The notes under the pieces are model-generated. The model had not been told where the DNA came from. It worked only from the letters and a program-made list of their open reading frames with translations, and ran no database searches. Below are positions 16,801-26,494 of a stretch of 64,000 nt of DNA, in pieces. The translations under genes were made by a program, and so were the position numbers. The stretch is from NCBI RefSeq assembly GCF_963422355.1, contig NC_085091.1, positions 1,942,664 to 2,006,663 of the forward strand, written 5' to 3'. The DNA comes from Corticium candelabrum (lineage: Eukaryota > Porifera > Homoscleromorpha > Homosclerophorida > Plakinidae). How positions within the stretch are numbered: the stretch's first letter is position 1; the number at the start of each line of letters is the position of its first letter.

Positions 16801-19579
16801 TCGTCTCGTCTGACTGAATTTGGTTGGAACACTTAAGTAAAGGTACTCGCTCATGATCTACCGCGCACGCACAGACACATGCACACAATCTTGATCATGC
16901 CACGATTTCAAGTTGTGTCATAACGAAGCAGAACAAGGAAACATCTTAGGGTGCACCACGTTTTATGACACAGTCTTTTTTCCTGGTATCGAGAGAAAGG
17001 TGAATCGCGTTCTTGTTCGCCACGACAGTTTCGTTCCTTGTACTTGACGTTTTGAGAAAGCTAATGACAAGTCTGTTAGGTTCTCTATCTAAACATTTAT
17101 CATTTACCATCTTGAGATGGCTAACTGTTGAACGACAAAAAGCGCTTTCTCGATTGTCTTCTTGTTGCATGTGACCTGGAAATGGGTGGAAACCAGACCA
17201 TTATCATACTATTGTGATGACATCCGGAACTCAGTGTGAAAGTAGCCATGGATAGGTGCTGGACGCCGCTGACAATGCGGATCACGCATTTATCTAACAT
17301 GATAGCTACTAGCCTCGAAGTTCCAGACCCATTTCGGGTCACGTGCAATTAGGAAGATATCGAGAAATCTCTTTGTCGTTCAACAGCAACTTATCTCAAA
17401 TTGGTAAATGGTAAATGTGTGGATAAAGTCACAATTTCAAGTTTGTGTGTATGTGTCTGTGTCTGTGTGTGCACGTGAATTCGTGAGCGGGCACGTTCAA
17501 TACTAAGTACTCGTATTGGTTTTTATGTGTGTTTTGTGTGTTGACAGGAGGGTGCATTGGGGCTTGTAGTGGATGCATGTCTCAGTACCATTGTCACGGC
17601 AGAAGATGGTGGACATCTGGGAACCTTCATCTTATCCCAGTAAGATGGTGTGGACAGACTGCTGTGCATGCTTTTGTCTAGACTGTATCTGACTGTCAGA
17701 CGTATGAAAGACCAATCAACACATCCATTCATTTGATCACATCTCGCAAAGATGTTTGAGTTGTATGTTGATTGCCTTATGTATAGTATTGACCACTGGG
17801 ACTATGAGAAGGAGCGTGTGTTTTTAATCATGGAAAACGTTCTCCTCTGTGCCAAATATGATTTCTCCAAGCAACAGGTGATGTCGGCTATTCGTCTACC
17901 ATACTATGGGATCACGAAAATAATCAGGGGCAAATTTGTATACCCAAGACTTGGAGTAGCGAGGTAAGTTACAGTATACAGTATACAGTGAGTCAGACCT
18001 TGTTATTCCAACCGCATTTGTCTTGCTGGTTTCTGTTGGACTAATGCAACTGTCGTGTTATCGGTAACAGATACACAGTGACCATGTAAATTGGTTTGAC
18101 ATGTAACTTTGTCAGGAAGTGAAGGTGTTGGATTATTGAGTGTCAGTTCGGAATAACAAGGTCTGACTGTACTAATTGTCATGCTTAAGGGTGCAGGGTC
18201 ATGGTCGGACATGCGCACTTGAGCCAGTGTAAGCCCTTCAAATGCATTCATAGGTTGCGCATGTACAAATGTCAATAGATGAAACTACTGCACAACTGGC
18301 TATTTAGGTATTGACTGACAGGCACGGCAGCAGTGTAAGCTTTAAACAATACAATTTTTTGATGCCCACTGTAAACTGAGTGCGCTTGGTTACTCTGAGA
18401 GAAAGACGTGACTACGGCAGATGCCACATATGGGAACGTGACGTTTGCTTTCTGGTCACATGCAGAGCGTAAGAACTCTGATCTGGCTTGAAGTGCGAGG
18501 GTGCTTGTCGAATTTTACCGAAACTGCAGTGTAGCAACCTCAGTTTGAGGTTTTAGAACAAAAAAATTGAGAACTACATCTAAAAAGCCTAGAATTTAGC
18601 TACCAGTTACGGTCTAACGCAACCTCATGCAACGTCTTGACCGTTCCTATTCAGGCTATAGTGAGACTTCAATCAGCTTTGCCTATAGTGCAAGTAAACA
18701 AAATCTCAGGACTTCAAGTTCACTCTCAGTGAGTCTGATCTGCTAGTGACTCTAAAAGTAACTCTAGTTGTCAGGATGGCAACGTCACTGGAATAATTGG
18801 TCGTCACATGAACTCAGTTAGTTGTCAAAATTTAATGACAACTTGACAACCACTTTTTGAACACTGCTGTATATTGACTGCTTTACTGCGAGGATGAATA
18901 ATTCAGCATGTTGTGGTGGATTGTGTTCCTCGTGACTCTTCAATAGAAAGCTAAACAAGTGCATTCAGTGTCCTTAGCATTTGGAACTCGAGCTTAGTAG
19001 TCTGCACTGCAAAATTATAACAACTGAATACCAACCATAGACCTGCATTTAGTTGCTTAAATTAATTAATTAATTAATTAATTAATGATAACGAGAGAGT
19101 GCTTGCAGTGTGTTTATGAAACTTGTGGGGCGAACTCATAAATTTTGACTCGGAGATCAGGATTGCTACCAGTTCTGTGTGTAATTGGGTTGAGACTGAT
19201 GTAACGTTAGTCTCGTTTATTGTCTTATAGCAAACGGGATGGGACCGGGCTACGTGTCCACTTCAGTTGTAGCAGTCCCCCATTCTGGTCTCTACTCAAT
19301 CCATGGGCAGACGACATTCCGTACTGGACCATAACATCACACATCTTACGCACACAATACAAAGTTCCAGACGATCGCCTCAACATCGACATATTTACAG
19401 ATAAATTGATGTCTGCAATATACGGTGCATTCAGTCGACTACAAGGAGACAAGGACCCGGACTGCACACAGCCAGAAATAGAAGAGCAAGATGTCTACAT
19501 GGATACATACATGAACATGACAGCCATGCTACACAATGGACAACACATGGGATACTACAAAGAGAAAGTGACTTCATAG
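13818..19579 (+). CDS. TPRG1L: TPRG1-like protein (hSac2-domain family)
   Basis: Four exons encode 292 aa: 13818-14078, 17548-17639, 17787-17963 and 19231-19579. Phases fit throughout. The N-terminal ~80 residues are low-complexity and acidic. The conserved part begins at RSFLALR and runs through an EDGGHLGTF block, then IDHWDYEKER, a CKYDF motif, a GTGLRVHF block, then LNPW..D.PYWTITSH and a C-terminal GYYKEK. These positions match TPRG1/TPRG1L, which carry the hSac2 domain; the human protein is about 270 aa. In vertebrates TPRG1L (Mover) is associated with synaptic vesicles; a role outside nervous tissue is unknown. Introns 1 and 3 are full of MITEs and a SINE. AATAAA follows 40 bp after the stop. 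Confidence 0.87.
14088..14195. mobile_element. 108-bp MITE with TTA duplication (Harbinger-like)
   Basis: Ends GGCTTGGTTCACAATAT and, reverse-complemented, GGCCTGGTTCACAATA form terminal inverted repeats. TTA flanks both sides (14085-14087 and 14196-14198). The 3-bp TWA duplication and GGC-starting ends fit PIF/Harbinger-type MITEs. It lies 9 bp after the donor of TPRG1-like exon 1. Confidence 0.75.
14332..15039. mobile_element. 708-bp TIR element of the TAGCC family with 9-bp TSD
   Basis: Inverted repeats of about 93 bp (14332-14424 and 14947-15039) start TAGCCTCGGTATTCCAGAC and TAGCCTTGATATTCCAGAC. The 9 bp on each side are TGGTCACTA and TGGGCGCTA (7 of 9 match). Subterminal sequence (GACAGCTCTATTGTAATTGACTTCGGAAATAG reading outward-in at the right end, quoted in pieces: CTATTGTAATTGACTTCGG) matches the right end of the helicase-bearing element at 56100-56160 (CTATTGCAATTGAGTTCGG). 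This is therefore a non-autonomous derivative. No transposase is seen inside. Confidence 0.85.
15083..15165. mobile_element. Solo terminal-repeat fragment of the TAGCC family
   Basis: TGGGTGCCAGACCACTTTTT followed by GTGAGGTGGTGG and a purine-rich stretch resembles the left end at 48718 (TTGGTGCCAGACTGCG...GTGAGGGGG). The opposite end is not found nearby. Confidence 0.5.
15763..16170 (+). mobile_element. tRNA-derived SINE
   Basis: A tRNA-like head carries an A box (TAGCCTAGTGG, 15771-15781) and a B box (GATTCAATCCC, 15815-15825). It does not fold as a complete functional tRNA and continues into a body ending near GGTAAAGGCCCC. It lies in intron 1 of the TPRG1-like gene, sense orientation. 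A body segment recurs inverted at 10860-11010. Confidence 0.65.
16171..17547. other. Remainder of TPRG1-like intron 1
   Basis: No coding sequence is recognised. A solo TAGCCTCGAAGTTCCAGACC at about 17310 resembles the end of the element at 46017-46661. The TG-rich stretch at 17440-17475 is low-complexity. Confidence 0.4.
17986..18169. mobile_element. 184-bp Tc1/mariner-pogo type MITE
   Basis: Left end CAGTGAGTCAGACCTTGTTATTCC and right end (reverse complement) CAGTCAGACCTTGTTATTCC form inverted repeats. TA flanks both sides (17984-17985, 18170-18171). CAGT ends with a TA target are typical of mariner/pogo-type MITEs. Located just inside intron 3 of the TPRG1-like gene. Confidence 0.75.
18310..19230. 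other. Remainder of TPRG1-like intron 3
   Basis: No feature is recognised apart from an (AATT)n run at about 19060-19086. Confidence 0.4.
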
Positions 19580-19618
19580 AGTTATATTTCGATTTGTGTC
19601 TAGATTATTAGTCAATGC

Positions 19619-19624
19619 AATAAA
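19619..19624 (+). terminator. Polyadenylation signal AATAAA of the TPRG1-like gene
   Basis: A canonical hexamer 40 bp after the TPRG1-like stop codon. It sits only 21 bp from the last codon of the convergent POM121-like gene, so cleavage probably occurs inside that gene's coding region on the opposite strand. Confidence 0.75.
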
Positions 19625-19644
19625 GCAGTATACACACGGCGATG

Positions 19645-22600
19645 CTACCGGGGTTTGCCTTGTGTCCGGCGTCGCGCTCGAGCAACCGGCCGTTGCTGCG
19701 AACTTGAACTACTACCTACCGTGAATCCTACAGTTTGGCCCATTTGGCCTCCATTTCCTTGACCTGCTGTAAATGACTGATTGCTTAAAAAACCAGAAGG
19801 TTGAGCACCAAACGTGGGTGTCATGTGTGTGTGTTGGTTCCCAAATGTCCCTTGTGCAGTCGGCTGCCCTGTAGCAGCTGATAATGAGAAATTGAATGTT
19901 GCAGGCACGTTTTGCTTTGTCTGGTTGCCTCCTAAAGGTCCAAATGATGGTACAGGAGTGGCAACTTGTTGAGCGTTCTGGCCAGCCGTTTGAGATTCAA
20001 ATTGAAACGGCAATCCACCTCCACTAGTTGGCTTGCCTTGTGGCTTGAGAGAAAAACTGAAGTTGCTAGGAGTTGACTGAGGAGCAAGACCTCCACCTGG
20101 CGTGCTAGAATTCTGTCCAAATGAGAAACTCGGTCCACCTGTGATCCTCTGTGTTTGCTGTTGTAGAGGAAGCTGAGGAGTTTGTGTAAAATTGAATAAT
20201 AAATTTGGTGTTTTACTGGTTTCTTTTTCCTTCTGCCGTCCTTGTCCAGGCGTTAGCCCAAATGAAAATTTCGTTGTTGCGGTTGCGTCTGGCTGTTGTG
20301 GCGTTTGAGTCTGGCTACTGGGCAATACGTTGAATGACACCTTGGGTGCGGTCTTCACTGTTGCATTTGGTGTAGTTCCTGTCTGTTGTGGTGTCCCTTC
20401 TGTGTCCTCATCCGACATCGGACTCACCACATCATGACTCACTGCTGAAGTCGTCGTCTTCTCTGATTGAGGAGTAGACACAGAAGGAAATGATATTCCA
20501 CTCGTCAAATTAAAGCCAGTCGGCAAGATGCTAGTGGCTTTCGTTGATGTAGAGAGCTGAGATGAGCTAACTAATGGTGTTGTTGATTGAGTGGATAGAG
20601 CAATGGATGGAAAAGTAAACAGTGGTTTGTTTTCTTGGCTTGCCACACCTTTCTGTAATGATTCAAGAGAGAACGAAGGCTTTGGTAGTTCCGTTGAACT
20701 TTGAGTCTTTGCTATCAGAGCACTAGGCTGCTGCAAAAAACCTTCAGTAATGCTTGAATGAGACTTTGCTTGCTCGTTGAGAATTTGATGTGATGTATCA
20801 GTAAGACTTTCATACGATGGAGGTGGAGGAAGATTGAATTCCTCTCCTCCCAATTTCAATCCCGGAGCAGCAGAGGTTTGTACTTCGCTTGCGTTTCCTT
20901 CCACAGGAGTTGTGTTCTCCACACTAGGTGTAATGGTTGAATTTTTTAATGGCTCTTCATGCTCGGTGGCTGTTGTATTGACAGTAACTTCGGCATTCTG
21001 GGTTGCATCTCGGTCATCTTTCGCATCACTTGAGTCTTTGGAAACTGTAACAAGACAGATTAATTAACTCTGCAACATATGTATTGAACATCTCTTCGTT
21101 CTTGGGTGGTCTGCATGCTCACTTGTCTGTCTGTCTGTCTGTCTGTCTGTCAATTTCATTTATTGAAACACAATGTTACATTTCTAACACTAAATGCAAA
21201 CAAGCTACTTTGATAGTCTCTATCGTATTATATATGTTCTCGGCTACTGCTCAGGGTAAGACACGAGTCAGCTTGTGGAGGATTTAATTTATATAGCCTT
21301 CAGTGTCTCTTGATCTTCTGGCTAGTTTGTTTAAATAGTTGGTGGCTTTTGATCCCCAAGTTCCAATACGTCAAATACCAGAGGAGTGAAATTGAGGCTT
21401 GATGTATTGCGGGCAAGTTGTTGTTTTTCGTATTTGATCATCTTCCTTTCCTCCCTTCTTGCTGCAGCGAAACCTTCCTCTAAAGCTGCCTGCTTTAAAG
21501 TGTCTTGGTTGAAAGGATGAGCCATGGCTACATCAAGGTCATACCTACACAACTGTGTCTGGTCTATTCTCATTTCCAGACCAACGATGTCGAGGTTCTT
21601 TCTCGTGATGAATCTTTAATTCATGTAGACAAGTGCTCCATGCATTTACAATTTCATCATGCTGCCACACAGGGCCACCTCCGTGTTTGCATGTAAGAAG
21701 ATGATATTCATCTGCCAACCTGTCTGTCTGTTTGTCTGTCTGTCTGTCTCTGTGTTTGTCTGTTAGTCATGTCTGTTCATCTCTCTGTTTTCATTCAGTT
21801 TCTGGCTTTCGTCATCTGTCCCAAGCACTTCCAGTTTCAAGGTGAAACTACAGAAATCCTAGATGTTTACTACTGCATCATAAGTGAACCTGTCTTATCT
21901 TCAGATTCTTTCATTTTGGCATCACCATCATTCTCCTCATCGTCTGCCAACAGATATTCAACCCTACTATGTGCAGCCTGTCTGTCATGTTCGATATCCT
22001 CCTTCGTATACTTCTTCCCCTTTGTCAATTGAGCTGGCTATACAAACCACACAATAATATCACGCACAGCCACCAGACAGAGTTCTGCATGTTTTACCAG
22101 CTTCAATGGAGCCTTTGGATCGTTATGAAGTGGAACAAACCGTCTCAAAGCCACACCCTCACGTTGCCCTGGTGAATATATAGGAATATTAGACTTAAAT
22201 ACCTGCACAGCAGGTTTCTCTTGATTGGAACTTCGTCGTCGTCTTCGTTTCATTTCTTTCGATTCGACACGACTTGTACTCTCTCCTGTCCCAGTTGATT
22301 TGGTTCCCACCGACGACTGTTTCTCATCGCGCTGATCTTGATCTCTCACCCTGCGTGTTCGCTTCTGTGACGTCTTGGATGGCATGGCTGTAGCGTCATC
22401 CATCATGATGTCATCATCTAGCAGTACCCTAAGTAAATTGGCAATTAACTCTAAGTACAAATACATTAATGTATTAATATCAATAGTTTATTAATTAATT
22501 AACTAGCACCTTAACAGCATGGTCCCTTTGCTCTTGTGTCGCATTACCTAATGATCTTTTAAAGACACTGAAAACAATGATTTACCTGTTGCTCACGGGT

Positions 22601-24398
22601 GCAGCTGTTTTCTTTGTTTGTTGCTCTCGTCTCTGCTGCACGACTGGGCGTTTATTTTCAGGGGGTGTCGGAGGTGATGCCTGCCTTTTCCTAGCCTGAA
22701 CTCACATTAGAAATGCCTTGAGACACACCAGTGCATATCATGAGACAGGTGCATACCTTGTCACTAAATTGATTGTCACTGCCTTTCACACTGCCTTTCA
22801 CACTACCGCTAATATTCCTTGATCGTTTGGCTACACTCTTATTGCCTTCACGACTGGCTGTATCAGCAGCCTGTCTCTTTGTCCCCTGACCGACACCTTC
22901 TGGTGGCCTATACATTCATGACAGACGCACAAGTCTATGTACTTGAGTGAGCAAATCATGTCGGACTTTGCCACCTCTTTCTCTTGGCTGCGTTGATGTT
23001 GTCGTCCAAGAGTTCGGTATCAGAAGGAATCACTCGTTTCCGACTGTACAAACAACATGTTTGAGATGCAGCCATATCATAGGTGTATAGTGACCAGAGC
23101 CCTAACAGAGTGTACAGTACACATAGGTAATGTGTTGCAGCAACTAGGTAATGTGAAAGAGACAACCATTCACGATGCAGATAATATACATGCCTGGTCT
23201 TTAATGGTAGAGAAATGTTAGATACACAGACAAACAAAGCAAACCAAAATGCATGAAACAAAAACACACATGTATGTGCGTGCACACACACCACACAGAC
23301 ACACACACACACACAACACCATCTCTGGTCTTCCCGACTTCTACCTTGTCGTCTGTTTCAAAGCCATCAGAACTGTTTCTCTATCATTCGGAGTCGACTC
23401 TGAAACCATTTGAGCAACAGGAGGAGGAGGAGTACTGGCGGGCTTCACCCTCACCATAACAGGACTCCTACTCAACTCGTGATCTTTCTTCAGTCGTGTC
23501 TTAGTCACATAATCAACCAGTCCACCGCCTAAATGACTGCCGAATCTTGTCCCTTCGTGTGGACTGATCAGTGGTGATGGGGCAAAGTGTTGACGGGGAC
23601 TACTAACAATAGAACGATTTCTTAGAGAAGGTCGCTGCATCACACCACCAGACTTCAATGCAGAGCTGAAATCAAGAATAACATAAGTTTTACATTAGTG
23701 TATGACAACCAATTTAATTCTACTTTTAAATTATTTTATATATTAAATTATATTTAACTAGTTGTATGGTATCCGTAGATGGCACCTCGCGATGGTAAGT
23801 AACACGTCCTAACAGAGTTTTCAGACCGTCTACTGAAATGCCGTGTCCTAGCTAGACAATACATACTTATTGAAACCCTGTCATGGAAGTAAACATGCAA
23901 ACTTCCTAGTAATTTAGACTACGTATCTACCCCTGGTAGGTAGTTGTCGTTTCGCAATCGTGATCAAGACGATTGAAACGTACAGTATAAGTATACACTC
24001 ACTTCCGTTGTAACGACAGTGGTATGGTATATTTGTTGACATAGAAATTGATATCTGTAAACACTGACTATCTGCAGTGTTAGATACAGCACAGTGTAGT
24101 AAGGATTGATCATACTGTAGTATGAGACATGTGAATAGTTGACTGTAGGTGGCATTCAACTCCTGAAGGTGTTTCTTGGTTGACAAGTACACACAATCCC
24201 TAGCTACAATACAAAATGATGGGGCGACAGGACTTCATTAGGTTTATTCGTCGTCGTTTGGTCCTTGCACAAATCGTTCTTAGACTCACCTGTAGTTGGA
24301 CACGAAAACGATTTTTTGAAGTAGGTCTTATAATGAAACGTGGTGGTGGGAGGAGAAATTTGAGGTTCGTGTGGACACACAGATAAATATTTTTATTT

Positions 24399-24461
<63 letters not shown>

Positions 24462-25674
24462 GAGAGCTCACCATATAGGACCACGCCACTTTCTGTTGTG
24501 CAACTCAAATTAGAAACTTCGCTACGCTTGGCAATTGCATAGTATATATTAAATTCTATATTTATATTTTTAATATATTGTATAGTATATTCCGTAAAGT
24601 CGCGAACAAAAGCCGTGGCTTAAGTCTGAGGGGTTTCCCTAAAGCATGGCGTAATGGCGCAGTGCCACGCTACTCTCCGTCTTGCTATCCCCGCCTTGGG
24701 GCGACATGTGTATGTGCAAACGTGGGGGAGCGCGAGGCCGCATGCGAAAGTGAGCCGGAACCAGCCAACCCACAATACCGGATCTTAAGCAAAGGCGTAT
24801 CAGACTATCATAACATGAATAAGCGAATGATAATTAATAATCCCAATGTTACAATGACATTACATGTCAATTTGTGTCAATTTTACAGTAGATTATAAAT
24901 GATTACATCAGAACTACTAGTAATTTCAAGGGTCAAAATATTTGAGGCCATGCCCACTCAAATAAACCACTCCCCAAGCGCCACGCTACTTTTCAATCCT
25001 GGGGAAACCCCTGTTGTATAAGCCGCAGCCTAAGTGTGGCTACTATTTGAGGGCAGCTTCTGTGAAGGATGCTCACCAAAGTAGCACAGCGGCGATTCCA
25101 ACTAAAGAAGTTAGAGATCCTGATTACCGAGTAATACATGACCAGAGCAACTAGATACCATGCACTACAGTACGAAATACTAATGACTCAACAATCCGGA
25201 CAATAACCGTATCCAAGAAATACAGCTACTATTCAAGGGCGGTTCTTATTCAAGGCAGCTTTTGTTCTCGACTTTACGGTATTATACATTATCTCTAAAA
25301 ATATTTAATATCTATATACATAAATATTTATATATAATTATAGAATTCAATATATAATATATAATTTATTTATAATTATAATAATTTTATGACGTCATGT
25401 TTCGTTGCTATGTACGAATCTAATTTATATCACTCGCACTTTAAATTTACCTGAAGCTCAAGCGTCTGGGAGTATCTTTTCGATTCGATGACCTCGTTAG
25501 TGTCTCCTCCGGCAGTACTGCTCGTCCCAACTGTCTCGCAGGCCCGTCTTCCCCTAAATTCCGTAAAACAACTGCGTTTGGTAGCTCAGTTGTTCGATTA
25601 GATCGCCTGAATAACAAATATGCCGCTAATGGAAGAAAAAGACCAACACTAAGTCCAAAAAGATAGACAAACAT
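19645..25674 (-). CDS. POM121: POM121-like membrane FG nucleoporin
   Basis: Seven exons, read from the minus strand, encode 846 aa: 25674-25451, 23665-23345, 23043-22975, 22907-22757, 22695-22586, 22428-22163 and 21044-19645. All phases fit; the exon 3 donor GTGGCA is weak. Residues 2-24 form one transmembrane segment (FVYLFGLSVGLFLPLAAYLL). Basic clusters follow (AAKRKR, KRSRN, RKRQ, KRRRRR) that could be nuclear-localisation signals. The C-terminal half is Ser/Thr/Gln-rich with FG motifs (FSFGLTPG, FSFGQNSS, TFGNQ, TFGAQ). The protein ends in a basic ARARRRTQGKPR tail. N-terminal anchor, NLS block, FG domain and basic end match vertebrate POM121, which anchors the pore ring to the nuclear membrane. 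Sequence identity outside motifs is probably low. Confidence 0.78.
21124..21720 (-). mobile_element. LINE fragment with (CAGA)n tail in POM121-like intron 6
   Basis: Minus-strand frames give a CLHELKIHHEKEPRHR block (near 21590-21640), then DVAMAHPFN, AARREERKMIKYEKQ and FTPLVFDVLE (21573-21331). The (TCTG)n array at 21124-21150 is the 3' tail. It is the same family as 2163-2870 and 35495-37250. The 5' part is missing and the frame is broken. Confidence 0.75.
21721..21772. repeat. Degenerate (TCTG)n run
   Basis: TCTG units with TTTG variants, at the 5' edge of the LINE fragment. Confidence 0.6.
23768..24540. repeat. Dispersed intronic repeat, copy 2
   Basis: Shares several blocks with 11229-12118 (see there). 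It has an uninterrupted GGTAAGTAACACGTCC junction where copy 1 carries a MITE, and a (TA)n array where copy 1 has (CA)n. About 400 bp (23920-24350) have no counterpart in copy 1. Located in intron 1 of the POM121-like gene. Confidence 0.75.
24396..24459. repeat. (TA)n microsatellite
   Basis: About 32 units of pure TA inside dispersed repeat copy 2. Confidence 0.95.
24541..25450. other. 5' part of POM121-like intron 1
   Basis: AT-rich with a GC-richer block at 24600-24780 and a related, inverted-looking stretch near 24960-25030 (AAACCCCTG...AAGCCG against CGGCTTAAG...GGGGTTTCCC). This suggests another degraded repeat. No gene is seen. Confidence 0.35.
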
Positions 25675-25763
25675 TTAGAAAAACCAACGAGAGAAAACCG
25701 CCTGCTAAATAAATACGGGAATCTCAAACGGTTATCCGGGATCTTATAGAAGTTTTAAACAAC
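25675..25763. promoter_or_regulatory. 89-bp bidirectional promoter, POM121-like / cyclin L
   Basis: The start codons of the two divergent genes are 89 bp apart. The spacer must hold both 5' leaders and both core promoters. No TATA box is obvious. CGGGAATCTC and TATCCGGGATC are the only GC-rich words visible. Confidence 0.7.
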
Positions 25764-26442
25764 ATGGCGGCTGAACGTCAGCGTGTCGTTTTGTCTCTCG
25801 ACAACGTGCTGCTGCCTGAAGAGAAACTAAAGGAAACGCCGTCGATGGCACACGGATTGGACCGCGAGATGGAGACAGATCTTAGAATGCTGAGTTGTGA
25901 ATTCATTCAGGCGGCAGGCGTTCTGCTTCGTTTACCACAGGTAATATGTCGCTAGTATAGCCTTAGATAGGTGTTCTAGTTTTGGTTTTTTGGGATGCGT
26001 TGTTGATAAAGCGCGTTTGGGGCCTGGATGCGTGTTTGTGTTCGAGTTTTTGTCTTTAGCGAAGAGTTGGGACTTTAGATTTTGTGGGTGATTGTTTGTT
26101 CGTGTTGGTCTGGTTTATGTAGTCCCACTGGTGTTAGTCCTGACGTGTACACACCAATGNNNNNNNNNNNNNNNNNNNNNNNNNNNNNNNNNNNNNNNNN
26201 NNNNNNNNNNNNNNNNNNNNNNNNNNNNNNNNNNNNNNNNNNNNNNNNNNNNNNNNNNNNNNNNNNNNNNNNNNNNNNNNNNNNNNNNNNNNNNNNNNNN
26301 NNNNNNNNNNNNNNNNNNNNNNNNNNNNNNNNNNNNNNNNNNNNNNNNNNNNNNNNNNNTTATTTGTCATGCGGAAGTTTGTTATTTGCGCATGCGCCGC
26401 GTTTTGACTGCGTGCGTGCGTGTGTGTGTGACTCTGTGTGTG

Positions 26443-26494
<52 letters not shown>

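Noticed and set aside
17752..17786. ATG at 17752 as the start of the TPRG1-like gene
   Set aside because: The acceptor at 17786 joins the upstream exon in phase and restores the expected sequence before IDHW; the ATG lies in the intron.
22038..22162. Extension of POM121-like exon 6 to the frame end at 22038
   Set aside because: Only the donor at 22162 gives the phase needed by the last exon.
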